A stretch of 50,938 nt of DNA from Bacteroidaceae bacterium. GTDB taxonomy: Bacteria > Bacteroidota > Bacteroidia > Bacteroidales > Bacteroidaceae. Position numbers and translations under genes: made by a program. Location: the NCBI GenBank assembly GCA_017448965.1, contig JAFSKK010000065.1:1-50938 (forward strand), in the 5' to 3' direction. Shown here piece by piece: positions 8,195 to 17,353 of the stretch. The first letter of the stretch is position 1. Each line of letters opens with the position of its first letter. The notes beneath the pieces were generated by a model. It was not told where the DNA came from and did no database searches. It worked only from the letters and a program-made list of their open reading frames with translations.

Positions 8195-11034
8195 GTGAAG
8201 GGAAGCGTGTCCGTTTCGTGGTGCAGCGCATAGAGGAACCTTACATCTATGCGCTTGCAGGAGATGTGCCATCGGGGGAACTCTTTCGGGTGGATGTCTC
8301 GACGAATCAGCACACGCTCCAAGCTTCGCAGATGCTGAAGGAGGGCATGCAGTTCAACGCCCTCTCCTTCACGATAGATGCCGAGGGTGTCTATCATCCC
8401 CAGTATATCGTGATAGAGCCTGATTTCCTGCTCGACACAACGAGTGTGACTGGTTGCATCAAGGGGTGGGGCGAATCGGCTTTCAACCATTTCATTGCGA
8501 AGTTCAAGCCTTTGGAAAACACGAAATACACGTTGTTGGGCGACTTTGCCAATCAGTTTCTCGACGATGCCTTCAACTCGCCCGATGCCGACTATCTCAC
8601 CTCGATGCGCAAGGTGTTTGCCGAGCGTGCCATCGACATCTGCGCCTGTCAGGGCATCAATGCCTCTTTCTTCGAGGAGACGAAGCGGCAGTTCGCCCAC
8701 ATTCAGCAGGTGGTGAAGGAACTCTACCAGCAGCCTTTCATGCATAGCGGCAAGGTGGACATCCACATCGAGCCTTCTTTCTTCTGCGAGGCGCTGGGCT
8801 TGCAAGGACGTATGGACTGTCTGATTGACCTCGACGACGAAGGCAAGAAGTTCCTCATCGAGTTGAAGTCGGGCAAATGGGATGAGTATCGCAACCGCTC
8901 GAAGGAGGAGCACCTCATGCAGATGCTGCTCTACAAGGAAATCCTCTTCTACAACATGGATGTGCCGCAAACGGATGTGATGGGCAACCTGCTCTATTCC
9001 AAATATCCACATTTGCAGGAACAAAGCAGTTTCCCAGAGATGGTGTTTCGAGCCATGAACATCCGCAACAGCATTGTGGCGATGGAAATGGGGCTGCTGC
9101 AAGGGGAAGCACGTCAATGGGTGCCTCGTCTCACTCCTGAAGCCTTGAGGCGCAATCCGAATTGTAGCGAGAAGTTCTGGACAGTATGGTGCATGCCCGA
9201 AATCAAACCTGTGACCGATGCCTTGCACGGGATGGACGAACTGACGGCTGAATACTTCCAGACTTTCCTCCAATTTATTGAGCGGGAACAATATGACAGC
9301 AAGATGCCAGACACACGTCCTGATTCTACACGCACACTCTCCTCGTTGTGGAATGCCGACTTGCAGACGAAAATGGACAATGGCGACATCTTCCTAAATC
9401 TCATCATCGTTGACTTGAAATGGAAGGATGGGGTGGTGGCCGTCTGTCTCGAACCTTCCAACGATACTGACAACATTCCCAACTTTCGAATAGGGGATTC
9501 CGTTATTCTGTATAAACGAAACGCCGAAACTGATTCGGCCATTACCCAACAGGTGGTGCGTTGTGGAGTGGAGTCATACGAAGGTGAACGCATCTGGCTG
9601 AGACTGAAGAACCCTCAACGCAGCAAGGGTGTGTTCAGTCGAGAGGATCTGTATGCCATCGAGCACGACCATGTGGATGCCAACTACCGAAGCCTCTATA
9701 GTGGTTTGTTCTCCCTGCTGACCTGCAAGAAGGCTCGTCGCGACTTGCTGCTCTGTCAACGGAAGCCCACCTCCGACGATATGTTCCTTCTGATGGGACC
9801 TCCTGGAACAGGAAAAACGTCTGTGGCGCTGAAACGGATGGTGGAGGAGCATTTGGAACAGCAGCACAATATCCTCTTGCTCGCCTACACCAATCGTGCT
9901 GTGGATGAGATTTGCGAGATGCTTGGCACCATAGACCCTCAAGTGGATTATATCCGTATGGGACGTGAACTCTCATGTGCCCCTCAGTTTCAGGAACATC
10001 TCCTCATTCGTGCCGTTGCACCCCTCACCACTCGTCAACAAGTGCGGGAGATGCTGGAGGGGAAACGTGTCTTTGTCAGTACCGTTGCCTCGATGAATAG
10101 TCATACAGCACTCCTTCGACTCAAGCACTTTCAGGTGGCCATCTTCGACGAGGCCTCCCAACTGCTCGAACCTCAAATCATGGGCATCCTCACTTCTTCG
10201 GCCATCGACAAGTTCATCATGATAGGCGACCACAAGCAACTGCCTGCTGTTGTGGTGCAGGACGAGGGTAAGTCGGCTGTCACATCTCCCTTGCTTCATG
10301 CCATCGGTTTGACCAATTGCCGCAATTCCTTCTTTGAGCGTCTTTATGAGCAGAACCGAGAGAATGCAGATGTGGTGGCCATGCTTGATCATCAGGGGCG
10401 CATGCATCCAAGCATCGCAGATTTTGCGTCTGCCGCATTTTACGAAGGGCGTCTGCTTCCTGTCGGATTGCCGCATCAGAAGGAACCCTTGGCTTATGCT
10501 GTTTATGACCATGAAGACCCTGTGGAGAGTTTGGTGGCCACCCGTCGTTGTGCCTTCATCAATGTTCCATGTCCATTGCCAGAAGAACGGACACCTAAGG
10601 CCAATATGCTGGAAGCACGAATGATTGCCCAACTCATCAGGGCTGTTGTTTCGTTGCATGAGAAGAACGGAAAATCTTTCGAACCTGCCCGTCAAGTGGG
10701 TGTCATTGTGCCTTTCCGACGACAGATTTCTCTTGTCCGTTCTGAAATTGCCAAAGTGCTGCCAAAAGTGGCTCAAGAGTTGGTGATAGATACTGTGGAG
10801 CGCTATCAAGGTTCCCAGCGCGACATCATCATCTATGGTACCACCATCACCCAACCCTACGAACTCGAAATCCTCTCCAATCTCGTTGAAATGCCTTCGG
10901 GTATAGTTGACCGCAAACTCAATGTGGCCATCACACGTGCCCGTAAGCAACTCTTCATTTTGGGCAATCAAAAACTGCTGACACAGAATGCACTGTATCA
11001 GCAGTTAATAGAGTATTGTCGTTCCTCACTCTAA
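8191..11034 (+). CDS. Dna2-like protein: PD-(D/E)XK nuclease domain plus superfamily 1 helicase
   Basis: 947 aa. The N-terminal half carries a PD-(D/E)XK nuclease signature: Asp209 in [11 protein letters not shown] and Glu224-x-Lys226 in [10 protein letters not shown], followed by a Q/Y motif ([10 protein letters not shown]). The C-terminal half is an SF1B-type helicase of the Dna2/NAM7/Upf1 group: Walker A GPPGTGKT at 536-543, Walker B IFDEASQ at 651-657, GDHKQLPA, the RMHPSIADF motif, and [11 protein letters not shown] with [11 protein letters not shown] at the end. The Fe-S cysteines of eukaryotic Dna2 are not evident. Probable role in processing replication or repair flaps (inference). 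I start at ATG 8191, which overlaps the pyrD stop (ATGA); an in-frame ATG at 8152 lies inside pyrD. Confidence 0.88.
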   Translation: MSEGKRVRFVVQRIEEPYIYALAGDVPSGELFRVDVSTNQHTLQASQMLKEGMQFNALSFTIDAEGVYHPQYIVIEPDFLLDTTSVTGCIKGWGESAFNHFIAKFKPLENTKYTLLGDFANQFLDDAFNSPDADYLTSMRKVFAERAIDICACQGINASFFEETKRQFAHIQQVVKELYQQPFMHSGKVDIHIEPSFFCEALGLQGRMDCLIDLDDEGKKFLIELKSGKWDEYRNRSKEEHLMQMLLYKEILFYNMDVPQTDVMGNLLYSKYPHLQEQSSFPEMVFRAMNIRNSIVAMEMGLLQGEARQWVPRLTPEALRRNPNCSEKFWTVWCMPEIKPVTDALHGMDELTAEYFQTFLQFIEREQYDSKMPDTRPDSTRTLSSLWNADLQTKMDNGDIFLNLIIVDLKWKDGVVAVCLEPSNDTDNIPNFRIGDSVILYKRNAETDSAITQQVVRCGVESYEGERIWLRLKNPQRSKGVFSREDLYAIEHDHVDANYRSLYSGLFSLLTCKKARRDLLLCQRKPTSDDMFLLMGPPGTGKTSVALKRMVEEHLEQQHNILLLAYTNRAVDEICEMLGTIDPQVDYIRMGRELSCAPQFQEHLLIRAVAPLTTRQQVREMLEGKRVFVSTVASMNSHTALLRLKHFQVAIFDEASQLLEPQIMGILTSSAIDKFIMIGDHKQLPAVVVQDEGKSAVTSPLLHAIGLTNCRNSFFERLYEQNRENADVVAMLDHQGRMHPSIADFASAAFYEGRLLPVGLPHQKEPLAYAVYDHEDPVESLVATRRCAFINVPCPLPEERTPKANMLEARMIAQLIRAVVSLHEKNGKSFEPARQVGVIVPFRRQISLVRSEIAKVLPKVAQELVIDTVERYQGSQRDIIIYGTTITQPYELEILSNLVEMPSGIVDRKLNVAITRARKQLFILGNQKLLTQNALYQQLIEYCRSSL

Positions 11035-11063
11035 ACTCTCAACTTTCAATTTTCAACTTTATT
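11029..11063. repeat. Five-heptad repeat spanning two convergent stop codons
   Basis: Five 7-mers on the plus strand: CTCTAAA, CTCTCAA, CTTTCAA, TTTTCAA, CTTTATT. The TAA of the helicase gene (11032-11034) is inside the first unit and the stop of the ettA-like gene (11059-11061, minus strand) is inside the last. Reverse-complemented, the core reads TTGAAAA, TTGAAAG, TTGAGAG, the same family as the repeat before pyrK. Confidence 0.88.
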
Positions 11064-12756
11064 CATCCATCAGCTTACGGTAGCGGATGCGTTTAGGCTC
11101 TTCAAGCCCAAGACGCTTGGCTTTGTTCACTTCGTAATCGGTATAAGAGCCTTCGAAGTAGAAGACGTTGCCATCACCCTCGAAAGCAAGGATGTGGGTG
11201 CAGATGCGGTCGAGGAACCAGCGGTCGTGACTGATGACAACGGCACAACCTGCGAAGTTCTCCAAACCTTCTTCAAGCGCTCGAAGGGTGTTCACGTCGA
11301 TGTCGTTGGTGGGCTCGTCGAGCAAGAGCACGTTGCCTTCCTGTTTCAGAGCAAGAGCCAATTGCAAGCGGTTTCTCTCACCACCTGAGAGCACACCACA
11401 GAGTTTCTCTTGGTCGGCTCCGCTGAAATTGAACTTGCTCAGGTAGGCACGCACATTCACATCGCGTCCACCCATGCGGATGGTCTCGTTGCCGCCACTT
11501 ACCACTTGATATACCGTCTGAGCTGGGTCGATGTCCTTGTGTTGTTGGTCAACGTATGCGAGTTTGACGGTTTCGCCCACTTCGAATGTGCCAGCATCAG
11601 CCTTGTCAAGTCCCATGATGAGGCGGAAGAGGGTAGTCTTACCAGCACCGTTTGGACCAATGACTCCCACGATGCCGTTAGGAGGCAAGTTGAAGTTGAG
11701 GTCGGTATAGAGCACCTTTTCGCCAAAGGATTTTGCTACATGCAGAGCTTCGATGACCTTGTTGCCGAGACGTGAGCCGTTGGGGATGAAGATTTCGAGT
11801 TTCTCTTCCTTCTCCTTCTGTTCCTCGTTGAGCATGCGGTCGTAGGAATTCAAACGAGCCTTTCCCTTTGCTTGACGTGCCTTCGGAGCCATGCGCACCC
11901 ATTCGAGCTCTCGTTCGAGTGCCTTACGACGTTTCGAGGCCGTCTTTTCTTCCTGTGCCATACGTTTCGACTTCTGGTCGAGCCAACTGGAGTAGTTGCC
12001 CTTCCAAGGGATGCATTCGCCACGATCGAGTTCGAGAATCCACTCTGATACGTCATCGAGGAAGTAGCGGTCGTGGGTGACTGCGATGACTGTTCCAGCA
12101 TACTGCTGTAGGTGCTGTTCGAGCCAGTCGATACTCTCGGCATCAAGGTGGTTGGTCGGCTCATCGAGCAGAAGCACATCGGGCTGTTGCAGAAGCAGAC
12201 GGCAGAGTGCGACACGACGACGTTCACCTCCTGATAGGTTCTTCACGCTCCAGTCGGCAGGAGGGCAATGAAGCGCATCCATCGCGCGGTCAAGTTTGGA
12301 GTCGATGTTCCAAGCGTCAGTTGCATCGATGATGTCCTGCAGTTCCGCTTGGCGACTCATCAGCTTCTCCATCTTGTCGGGGTCCTCATAGACTTCGGGT
12401 AAACCGAAGTCCGCGTTGATTTTGTCGTATTCGGCCAAGGCATCGTAGATGTGTTGTACTCCTTCCATCACGTTCTCCTTCACGGTCTTCTCTTCGTTCA
12501 GTGGCGGATCCTGTGGCAAGTAGCCCACCGAGTATCCTGGTGCCCAAACCACTTGTCCCTGATACTGCTGGTCAATGCCGGCAATGATCTTCATCAAGGT
12601 GGACTTGCCCGCTCCGTTCAAACCCACGATGCCAATCTTGGCACCATAGAAGAACGAGAGGTAGATGTTCTTGAGCACTTGTTTTTGATTCTGTTGGATG
12701 GTCTTGCTCACTCCGACCATCGAGAATATCACTTTCTTGTCGTCAACTGTTGGCAT
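11059..12756 (-). CDS. ettA: ABC-F ATPase, EttA-like (energy-dependent translational throttle)
   Basis: Soluble twin-ATPase of the ABC-F family that binds the ribosomal E site and gates the first elongation step according to ATP/ADP. 565 aa, close to E. coli EttA (555 aa). Two nucleotide-binding domains are complete: Walker A GLNGAGKST near residue 45 and GPNGAGKTT near 365, signatures LSGGERRR and LSGGERNR, and Walker B LLLDEPTNHLD and LLLDEPTNDID. The inter-domain linker with basic/coiled-coil character (SKRRKALERELEWVRMAPKARQ) is the arm region that contacts the ribosome. There is no membrane partner. It lies downstream of nadE in the same direction, separated by a repeat module. Confidence 0.93.
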   Translation of the reverse strand: MPTVDDKKVIFSMVGVSKTIQQNQKQVLKNIYLSFFYGAKIGIVGLNGAGKSTLMKIIAGIDQQYQGQVVWAPGYSVGYLPQDPPLNEEKTVKENVMEGVQHIYDALAEYDKINADFGLPEVYEDPDKMEKLMSRQAELQDIIDATDAWNIDSKLDRAMDALHCPPADWSVKNLSGGERRRVALCRLLLQQPDVLLLDEPTNHLDAESIDWLEQHLQQYAGTVIAVTHDRYFLDDVSEWILELDRGECIPWKGNYSSWLDQKSKRMAQEEKTASKRRKALERELEWVRMAPKARQAKGKARLNSYDRMLNEEQKEKEEKLEIFIPNGSRLGNKVIEALHVAKSFGEKVLYTDLNFNLPPNGIVGVIGPNGAGKTTLFRLIMGLDKADAGTFEVGETVKLAYVDQQHKDIDPAQTVYQVVSGGNETIRMGGRDVNVRAYLSKFNFSGADQEKLCGVLSGGERNRLQLALALKQEGNVLLLDEPTNDIDVNTLRALEEGLENFAGCAVVISHDRWFLDRICTHILAFEGDGNVFYFEGSYTDYEVNKAKRLGLEEPKRIRYRKLMDE

Positions 12757-12762
12757 CTTGAG

Positions 12763-12798
12763 ATTTACTATTTAACGATTTACGATTTACCATTTAAC
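12763..12798. repeat. Five-unit repeat (7-8-7-7-7) between nadE and ettA
   Basis: Plus-strand units: ATTTACT, ATTTAACG, ATTTACG, ATTTACC, ATTTAAC. On the coding (minus) strand every unit contains TAA. The nadE stop codon (12794-12796) is inside the last unit and the ettA start (12754-12756) follows 6 nt after the module. The 7-8-7-7-7 layout is shared with 14774-14809 on the other side of nadE. Confidence 0.85.
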
Positions 12799-14767
12799 TT
12801 TCAAGGTCGGCCAACCAATCGGCACTGCTGGCATCGCTCGGCATGCGCCAGTCGCCACGAGGTGAGAGGGAAACGGAACCGACTTTCGGACCATCGGGCA
12901 GGCAACTGCGCTTGAACTGCTGGGTGAAGAAACGTCGGCAGAAGGTATGGAGCCATTTGCGGATGGTGTCTTCGTCGTAGGTGCCGCGTTCCATGCTGAG
13001 GATGCCGTCGTCGGCTGTAGGTGCGGCTTGCTTGATGAAGGCTTGCTGTGCCAAGTAGAGTATCTTGGCAGGACGGAAACCGAGGCGCAGGAAGTGGTAG
13101 AGGAAGAAGTCGTGAAGCTCGTAGGGTCCAACGAGGTCTTCGGTCTTCTGCTGGATGGTGCCGTCTGCAGCAGCGGGTGTGAGTTCAGGTGAGATGGGGG
13201 TGTCGATGATGTCGAGCAGGGTCTCTTTCGATGCCTCATCCACACTGGTCAAAGCCACCCACTTAACAAGGTATTTGACGAGGGTTTTGGGGATGGAAGT
13301 GTTGACACCGTAGTTGGACATGTGGTCAGCATTGTAGGTACACCATCCGAGGGCAAGTTCGCTGAGGTCACCCGTACCGACTACGAAACCGTTGCACTGG
13401 TTGGCTACGTCCATGAGTATCTGGGTTCGCTCACGTGCTTGGCTATTTTCGTAAGTGACGTCGTGGTTATTGAGGTCGTGACCTATATCGAGGAAGTGAC
13501 GGATGCAGGCTTCCTTGATGCTGATTTCCTTGATGGTGATATCGAGCGACTGCATGAGGGAGAGTGCGTTGTTGTAAGTACGGTCGGTTGTGCCGAAGCC
13601 TGGCATGGTGATGCCGATGACTTCTTTACGGGGGCGCTGGAGCATATCCATTGTCTTGACACACACGAGTAGGGCAAGTGTGGAGTCAAGTCCGCCACTG
13701 ATGCCTACGACGATGCTGCGGGCACCGGTGTGGACGATGCGCTTGGCGAGTGCGGAGGTCTGAATGGCGAAGATTTCTTCGCATCGTTCGTTGAGTGCTG
13801 CACCACCAGGCACGAAGGGGTGAGGGTTAATCCAACGGGTGAGTTCGAATGTGTAAGCGGGATTGACGGTTTGGCACTGGATATCTACCCGATGGGCACT
13901 GTTGGCAAGTCGCACATTTTCACAGAATGTGGTGTTGTGGCGTCGCTCGGTGAGGAGTCGTTCGGTGTCTATCTCGGTGATGACCATTTGCTCGTCGAGG
14001 CTGAACCGTTTGCTGCGGGCGATGAGCGTGCCGTTTTCGTAGATGAGCGCATTGCCTGCAAAGACAAGGTCTTGGGTGCTTTCGCCAAATCCGCAGGAAC
14101 TGTAGACGTAGCCAGCGATGCATCGGGCGCTTTGCTGACCGATGAGGGAGAGCAAGTATTGGTGCTTGCCGATGAGTTCGTTGCTGGCACTGAGGTTGAA
14201 GATGATTTCAGCCCCCTTCAAAGCGAGTTCGCTGCTCGGAGGTATGGGTGCCCAAAGGTCTTCGCAAATTTCGATGCCAAAGGTGGTCTTCTGGGTATGG
14301 AAGAGGAGGTCGCGGCCGAAGGTGACGGTCTGTGCACAGAGGTGTATCTGTGTGTCGTCGATGGCTGTTGATGGGGCAAACCAACGCTGCTCGTAGAATT
14401 CTTTGTAATTGGGCAGATAAGTCTTGGGCACCACACCAAGTATCTTGCCACCCTGCACGACGATGGCGCAGTTCATCAGCAACGAATCTACCATAACGGG
14501 CATGCCGACGATAGAGATGATTTGCAATGAACGGGTGAAGTCGAGCAGTTTGAACAAGCTCTCTTCGCACTTCTCAAGCAGTAATTGCTGTCCGAAGAGG
14601 TCTTGACAGGTGTAGCCGCTGATGCAGAGTTCGGGGAACACGATGATTTCAACACCTTTACCCTCAGCCTGAATGATGAGGCTTTCGATTTGTTGAATGT
14701 TGTAGGTGCAGTCGGCCACTTTCAAAGAAGGAATGGCGGATGCTACTTTGACAAAACCGTAATTCAT
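12794..14767 (-). CDS. nadE: Glutamine-dependent NAD+ synthetase
   Basis: Last step of NAD synthesis: amidation of deamido-NAD+ with ATP, using ammonia channelled from glutamine. The 657-aa two-domain form is present. The N-terminal nitrilase-like glutaminase has the catalytic Glu in IIVFPELCISGY, the Lys in GVVPKTYLPNYKEFYE, and the Cys in FGIEICEDLWAP. The C-terminal synthetase has the PP-loop GISGGLDSTLAL near residue 353 and GTGDLSELALGWCTY. It lies 51 nt downstream of the GH2 gene stop and is flanked on both sides by ATTTACG-type five-unit repeats. Confidence 0.97.
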   Translation of the reverse strand: MNYGFVKVASAIPSLKVADCTYNIQQIESLIIQAEGKGVEIIVFPELCISGYTCQDLFGQQLLLEKCEESLFKLLDFTRSLQIISIVGMPVMVDSLLMNCAIVVQGGKILGVVPKTYLPNYKEFYEQRWFAPSTAIDDTQIHLCAQTVTFGRDLLFHTQKTTFGIEICEDLWAPIPPSSELALKGAEIIFNLSASNELIGKHQYLLSLIGQQSARCIAGYVYSSCGFGESTQDLVFAGNALIYENGTLIARSKRFSLDEQMVITEIDTERLLTERRHNTTFCENVRLANSAHRVDIQCQTVNPAYTFELTRWINPHPFVPGGAALNERCEEIFAIQTSALAKRIVHTGARSIVVGISGGLDSTLALLVCVKTMDMLQRPRKEVIGITMPGFGTTDRTYNNALSLMQSLDITIKEISIKEACIRHFLDIGHDLNNHDVTYENSQARERTQILMDVANQCNGFVVGTGDLSELALGWCTYNADHMSNYGVNTSIPKTLVKYLVKWVALTSVDEASKETLLDIIDTPISPELTPAAADGTIQQKTEDLVGPYELHDFFLYHFLRLGFRPAKILYLAQQAFIKQAAPTADDGILSMERGTYDEDTIRKWLHTFCRRFFTQQFKRSCLPDGPKVGSVSLSPRGDWRMPSDASSADWLADLES

Positions 14768-14773
14768 AAGATT

Positions 14774-14809
14774 ATTTACTATTTGACGATTTACTTTTTA
14801 CTATTTTTC
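14774..14809. repeat. Five-unit repeat (7-8-7-7-7) upstream of nadE
   Basis: Plus-strand units: ATTTACT, ATTTGACG, ATTTACT, TTTTACT, ATTTTTC. It fills the space between the GH2 stop (14818-14820) and the nadE start (14765-14767). It has the same unit layout as 12763-12798, but the units are more degraded. Confidence 0.75.
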
Positions 14810-14817
14810 GGCAGAAC

Positions 14818-17334
14818 TTATTGGGCATCAATGGTGGCGGTGGCAGGTGTCAACCCTTTGCCTGTCACTTTCACGGTAGCAGTACCTTGCTTGCCGTTAC
14901 TCTGGATGCCGATGACGAGTTGGCCGTGGAAGACTTTCATCGTAGGCTTAGTGAAGACTTCGAGACTGGTGGCATCACCATTGCAGATGCCTTTGAAGAG
15001 GGCAGCACCCGAGACGCTGACATTGATTTGATGGTTGGCGTCGGGCACGAGGTTGCCGTCTTTATCGAGGATGTTGACGGTGATGAAGGTCATATCCTCA
15101 CCATTGGCCTTGAGGGGCTTGATTTCGGCACCGAGGTCGCCTGTGAGTTGAATCTGCGAGGCAGCACCAGCGGTCTTGACGGTTTGAGTGCCCACTTGCT
15201 TGCCTTGTTCATCATATACCACCACTTTGATTTCGCCTGGTTCGTACTTGACATTGTTCCAGCGGAGACGGTAGCGGTCAAGACGTTCTGCTGGATTTTT
15301 GGTGATTTTTCCTTGGCTCTTGCCGTTCACGAAAAGTTCGGCTGTGGGGTAGTTGGTATAGCAGAAAACGGGAGTGACTTCTCCTTCTCTGCCAGGGAAT
15401 GTCCAGTGTGGCAAAAGATGAATGGTCTTGTCCTGCTGGTTCCAGTGGGAGCGGTAGAGGTAGTAGCGGTCTTTGGGAAGACCTGCCAAGTCAAAGATAC
15501 CGAAGTAGGAGGAACGGCTTGGCCAGTATTCATCGTAAGGAGTAGGTTCGCCAAGATAGTCGAAGCCTGTCCAGACAAACTCACCAATCACCCAAGGCTC
15601 ATCGTCTTGCAGGAACCAGTCGTCTTCGGGCAGGTTGCTCCATGAGCATGCGGTCAGATCATAACTAGAGCATTGACCATCATCGTAGGCGATGCCTTTC
15701 TGTTCTGTGAGTGGGAATTTATAAACGCCACGGGAGGAAATGGTGGAAGCGGTTTCGCTACCCAGCACATATCCTTGACCGAGGCTCTCGTATGCTTTCT
15801 TGTAGAGGTGTGTACGATAGTTCATGCCCGGCACATCGGCCACATCGGCAAAACCGCTCTTGATGGCAGCCTCGATGCGATCCATTCCATTGGTGATGGG
15901 GCGGGTGGTGTCGAACTTGCGGACTTGGTCTTGCAGATGACGCAGCATCTTGGCGCCTTCGGCCGACCATTGTTCGGGAATTTCGTTGCCGACGCTCCAC
16001 ATCACCACGCTGGGATGCAGACGGTTGGCGCGTACCAGGTTCTCGATGTCGCGGTCGCTCCACTCCTTGAAGAATCGGGCATAACCGTTCTTGCATTTGG
16101 GATAAACCCACATGTCGAAACTCTCAGCCATCACCATCATGCCGAGGGAATCGTACACTTCCATCTGCATCTGGCTGGGCGAGTTGTGGGAGGTGCGGAT
16201 GGCATCGCATCCCATGCTCTTTAGCAGTTCCACCTGACGGATGAGGGCACTCTTGTTGACAGCGGCACCCAACATGCCAAGGTCGTGGTGCAGACAAACA
16301 CCCTTGAACTTGCGAGTTTGTCCGTTCAGTTGGAAACCTCCTTCGGCAGAGCACTTTACGGTACGGAAACCGATTTTCTTCGTCTGTTTGTCGAGAATGC
16401 GGTCAGGTGCGCCATCGCGGATGGTGTAGAGCGTCACTTGCAGGTTGTAGAGTTTGGGATTCTCTGGCGACCAAGGGGTCACGTTTTCGATATTGCCGAA
16501 AATCTGAGCGATGCCATTTTCATCTGCTTTTGCCAAGAAGGTTTGTTGCTTGCCCATGTCGTTTTTGATGGTGAACTCGAAGGCATATCGTGCTTTGGGT
16601 TGCATGCCAGCCACCTGCGCCTTGAACTCCATCGCACAACCGTACAGTTGGTTGGGGCGGACGGTTGGGGCAAAACCACCTTGAACGAGCGACAAAATGT
16701 TGGCTTCGATGCTCCATTGTTCAATGGCCACCTTAGGAGTCTGAATCAAGGTGACAGGACGATATAAGCCTGCACCAGGATACCATCGGCTGCTCTCTTC
16801 CACATTCTGCAAGTGAACAGCCAAAGTGTTGGGTGAGCCGTCCTTGTTGACGAAAGGCGTGATGTCCACATTGAAACTGCTGTAGCCATATTTCCATTCG
16901 CCTGCTTTCTGACCATTCACATACACCACAGGTTCAGACATGGCTCCATCGAAGTTGAGCAAGGCGCGAGGGCAGTCTTTATCTACCGTGAAGGTGGTGC
17001 GGTACCAACCTTCTCCAATCCAAGGCAGGGAACCCGAACGTCCTGTTTTTTCGGTGGCTTCCTTTTCACCATTCTGCTCGATGGCAACGGTTTGTTTGTC
17101 AATCTCTTTGTCGAAAGGTCCGCTGATTGCCCAGTCGTGAGGCACTTGTACGGTTTGCCACTTTTTGTCGTTGTAGCCAACCTGAGCAGGTGCGGTGGCA
17201 TCAAGCCCTTCTCCACGCGAGAACTTCCAGCCGTCGCGCAGCACGGTCTCTTTCCGCTGAGCCACAACAGTCATTGCTGTGGTCATCAATCCGATGTACA
17301 GCAGACCTCTGAGGATGTTTCGATAGATAGTCAT
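14818..17334 (-). CDS. Secreted glycoside hydrolase family 2 (probable beta-galactosidase)
   Basis: 838 aa with a signal peptide (GLLYIGLMTTAMTVVAQ). Order: sugar-binding jelly roll (about 45-220, with VPHDWAISGPFD and GAMSEPVVYVNGQ), Ig-like domain, TIM barrel (about 320-620), a DUF4982-like segment (WNNVKYEPGEIKVVVYD), and a C-terminal Ig-like domain. The acid/base is Glu451 in WSVGNEIPEQ; the likely nucleophile is Glu585 in WVIGEFVWTGFDY, followed by the PSRSSYFG motif common in Bacteroidetes GH2 beta-galactosidases. It probably acts in the periplasm on oligosaccharides released by surface enzymes. It follows the GH43 gene with a 19-bp gap, so both are co-expressed. Exact sugar specificity cannot be read from sequence. 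Confidence 0.92.
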   Translation of the reverse strand: MTIYRNILRGLLYIGLMTTAMTVVAQRKETVLRDGWKFSRGEGLDATAPAQVGYNDKKWQTVQVPHDWAISGPFDKEIDKQTVAIEQNGEKEATEKTGRSGSLPWIGEGWYRTTFTVDKDCPRALLNFDGAMSEPVVYVNGQKAGEWKYGYSSFNVDITPFVNKDGSPNTLAVHLQNVEESSRWYPGAGLYRPVTLIQTPKVAIEQWSIEANILSLVQGGFAPTVRPNQLYGCAMEFKAQVAGMQPKARYAFEFTIKNDMGKQQTFLAKADENGIAQIFGNIENVTPWSPENPKLYNLQVTLYTIRDGAPDRILDKQTKKIGFRTVKCSAEGGFQLNGQTRKFKGVCLHHDLGMLGAAVNKSALIRQVELLKSMGCDAIRTSHNSPSQMQMEVYDSLGMMVMAESFDMWVYPKCKNGYARFFKEWSDRDIENLVRANRLHPSVVMWSVGNEIPEQWSAEGAKMLRHLQDQVRKFDTTRPITNGMDRIEAAIKSGFADVADVPGMNYRTHLYKKAYESLGQGYVLGSETASTISSRGVYKFPLTEQKGIAYDDGQCSSYDLTACSWSNLPEDDWFLQDDEPWVIGEFVWTGFDYLGEPTPYDEYWPSRSSYFGIFDLAGLPKDRYYLYRSHWNQQDKTIHLLPHWTFPGREGEVTPVFCYTNYPTAELFVNGKSQGKITKNPAERLDRYRLRWNNVKYEPGEIKVVVYDEQGKQVGTQTVKTAGAASQIQLTGDLGAEIKPLKANGEDMTFITVNILDKDGNLVPDANHQINVSVSGAALFKGICNGDATSLEVFTKPTMKVFHGQLVIGIQSNGKQGTATVKVTGKGLTPATATIDAQ

Positions 17335-17353
17335 ATTAATGAATAGGTGTTAG

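Noticed and set aside
8146-9291. Long open frame (381 codons) on the minus strand
   Set aside because: It lies opposite the helicase gene, has no family motifs, and is a shadow of the well-supported plus-strand frame. The same holds for 9973-10971 (minus), 18917-20206 (plus), 3372-3941 (plus) and 1552-2094 (plus).
8191-11034. The nuclease-helicase as part of an anti-phage defence system
   Set aside because: No defence-type partner genes, no island-like composition and no mobile context. It is coupled to pyrKD.
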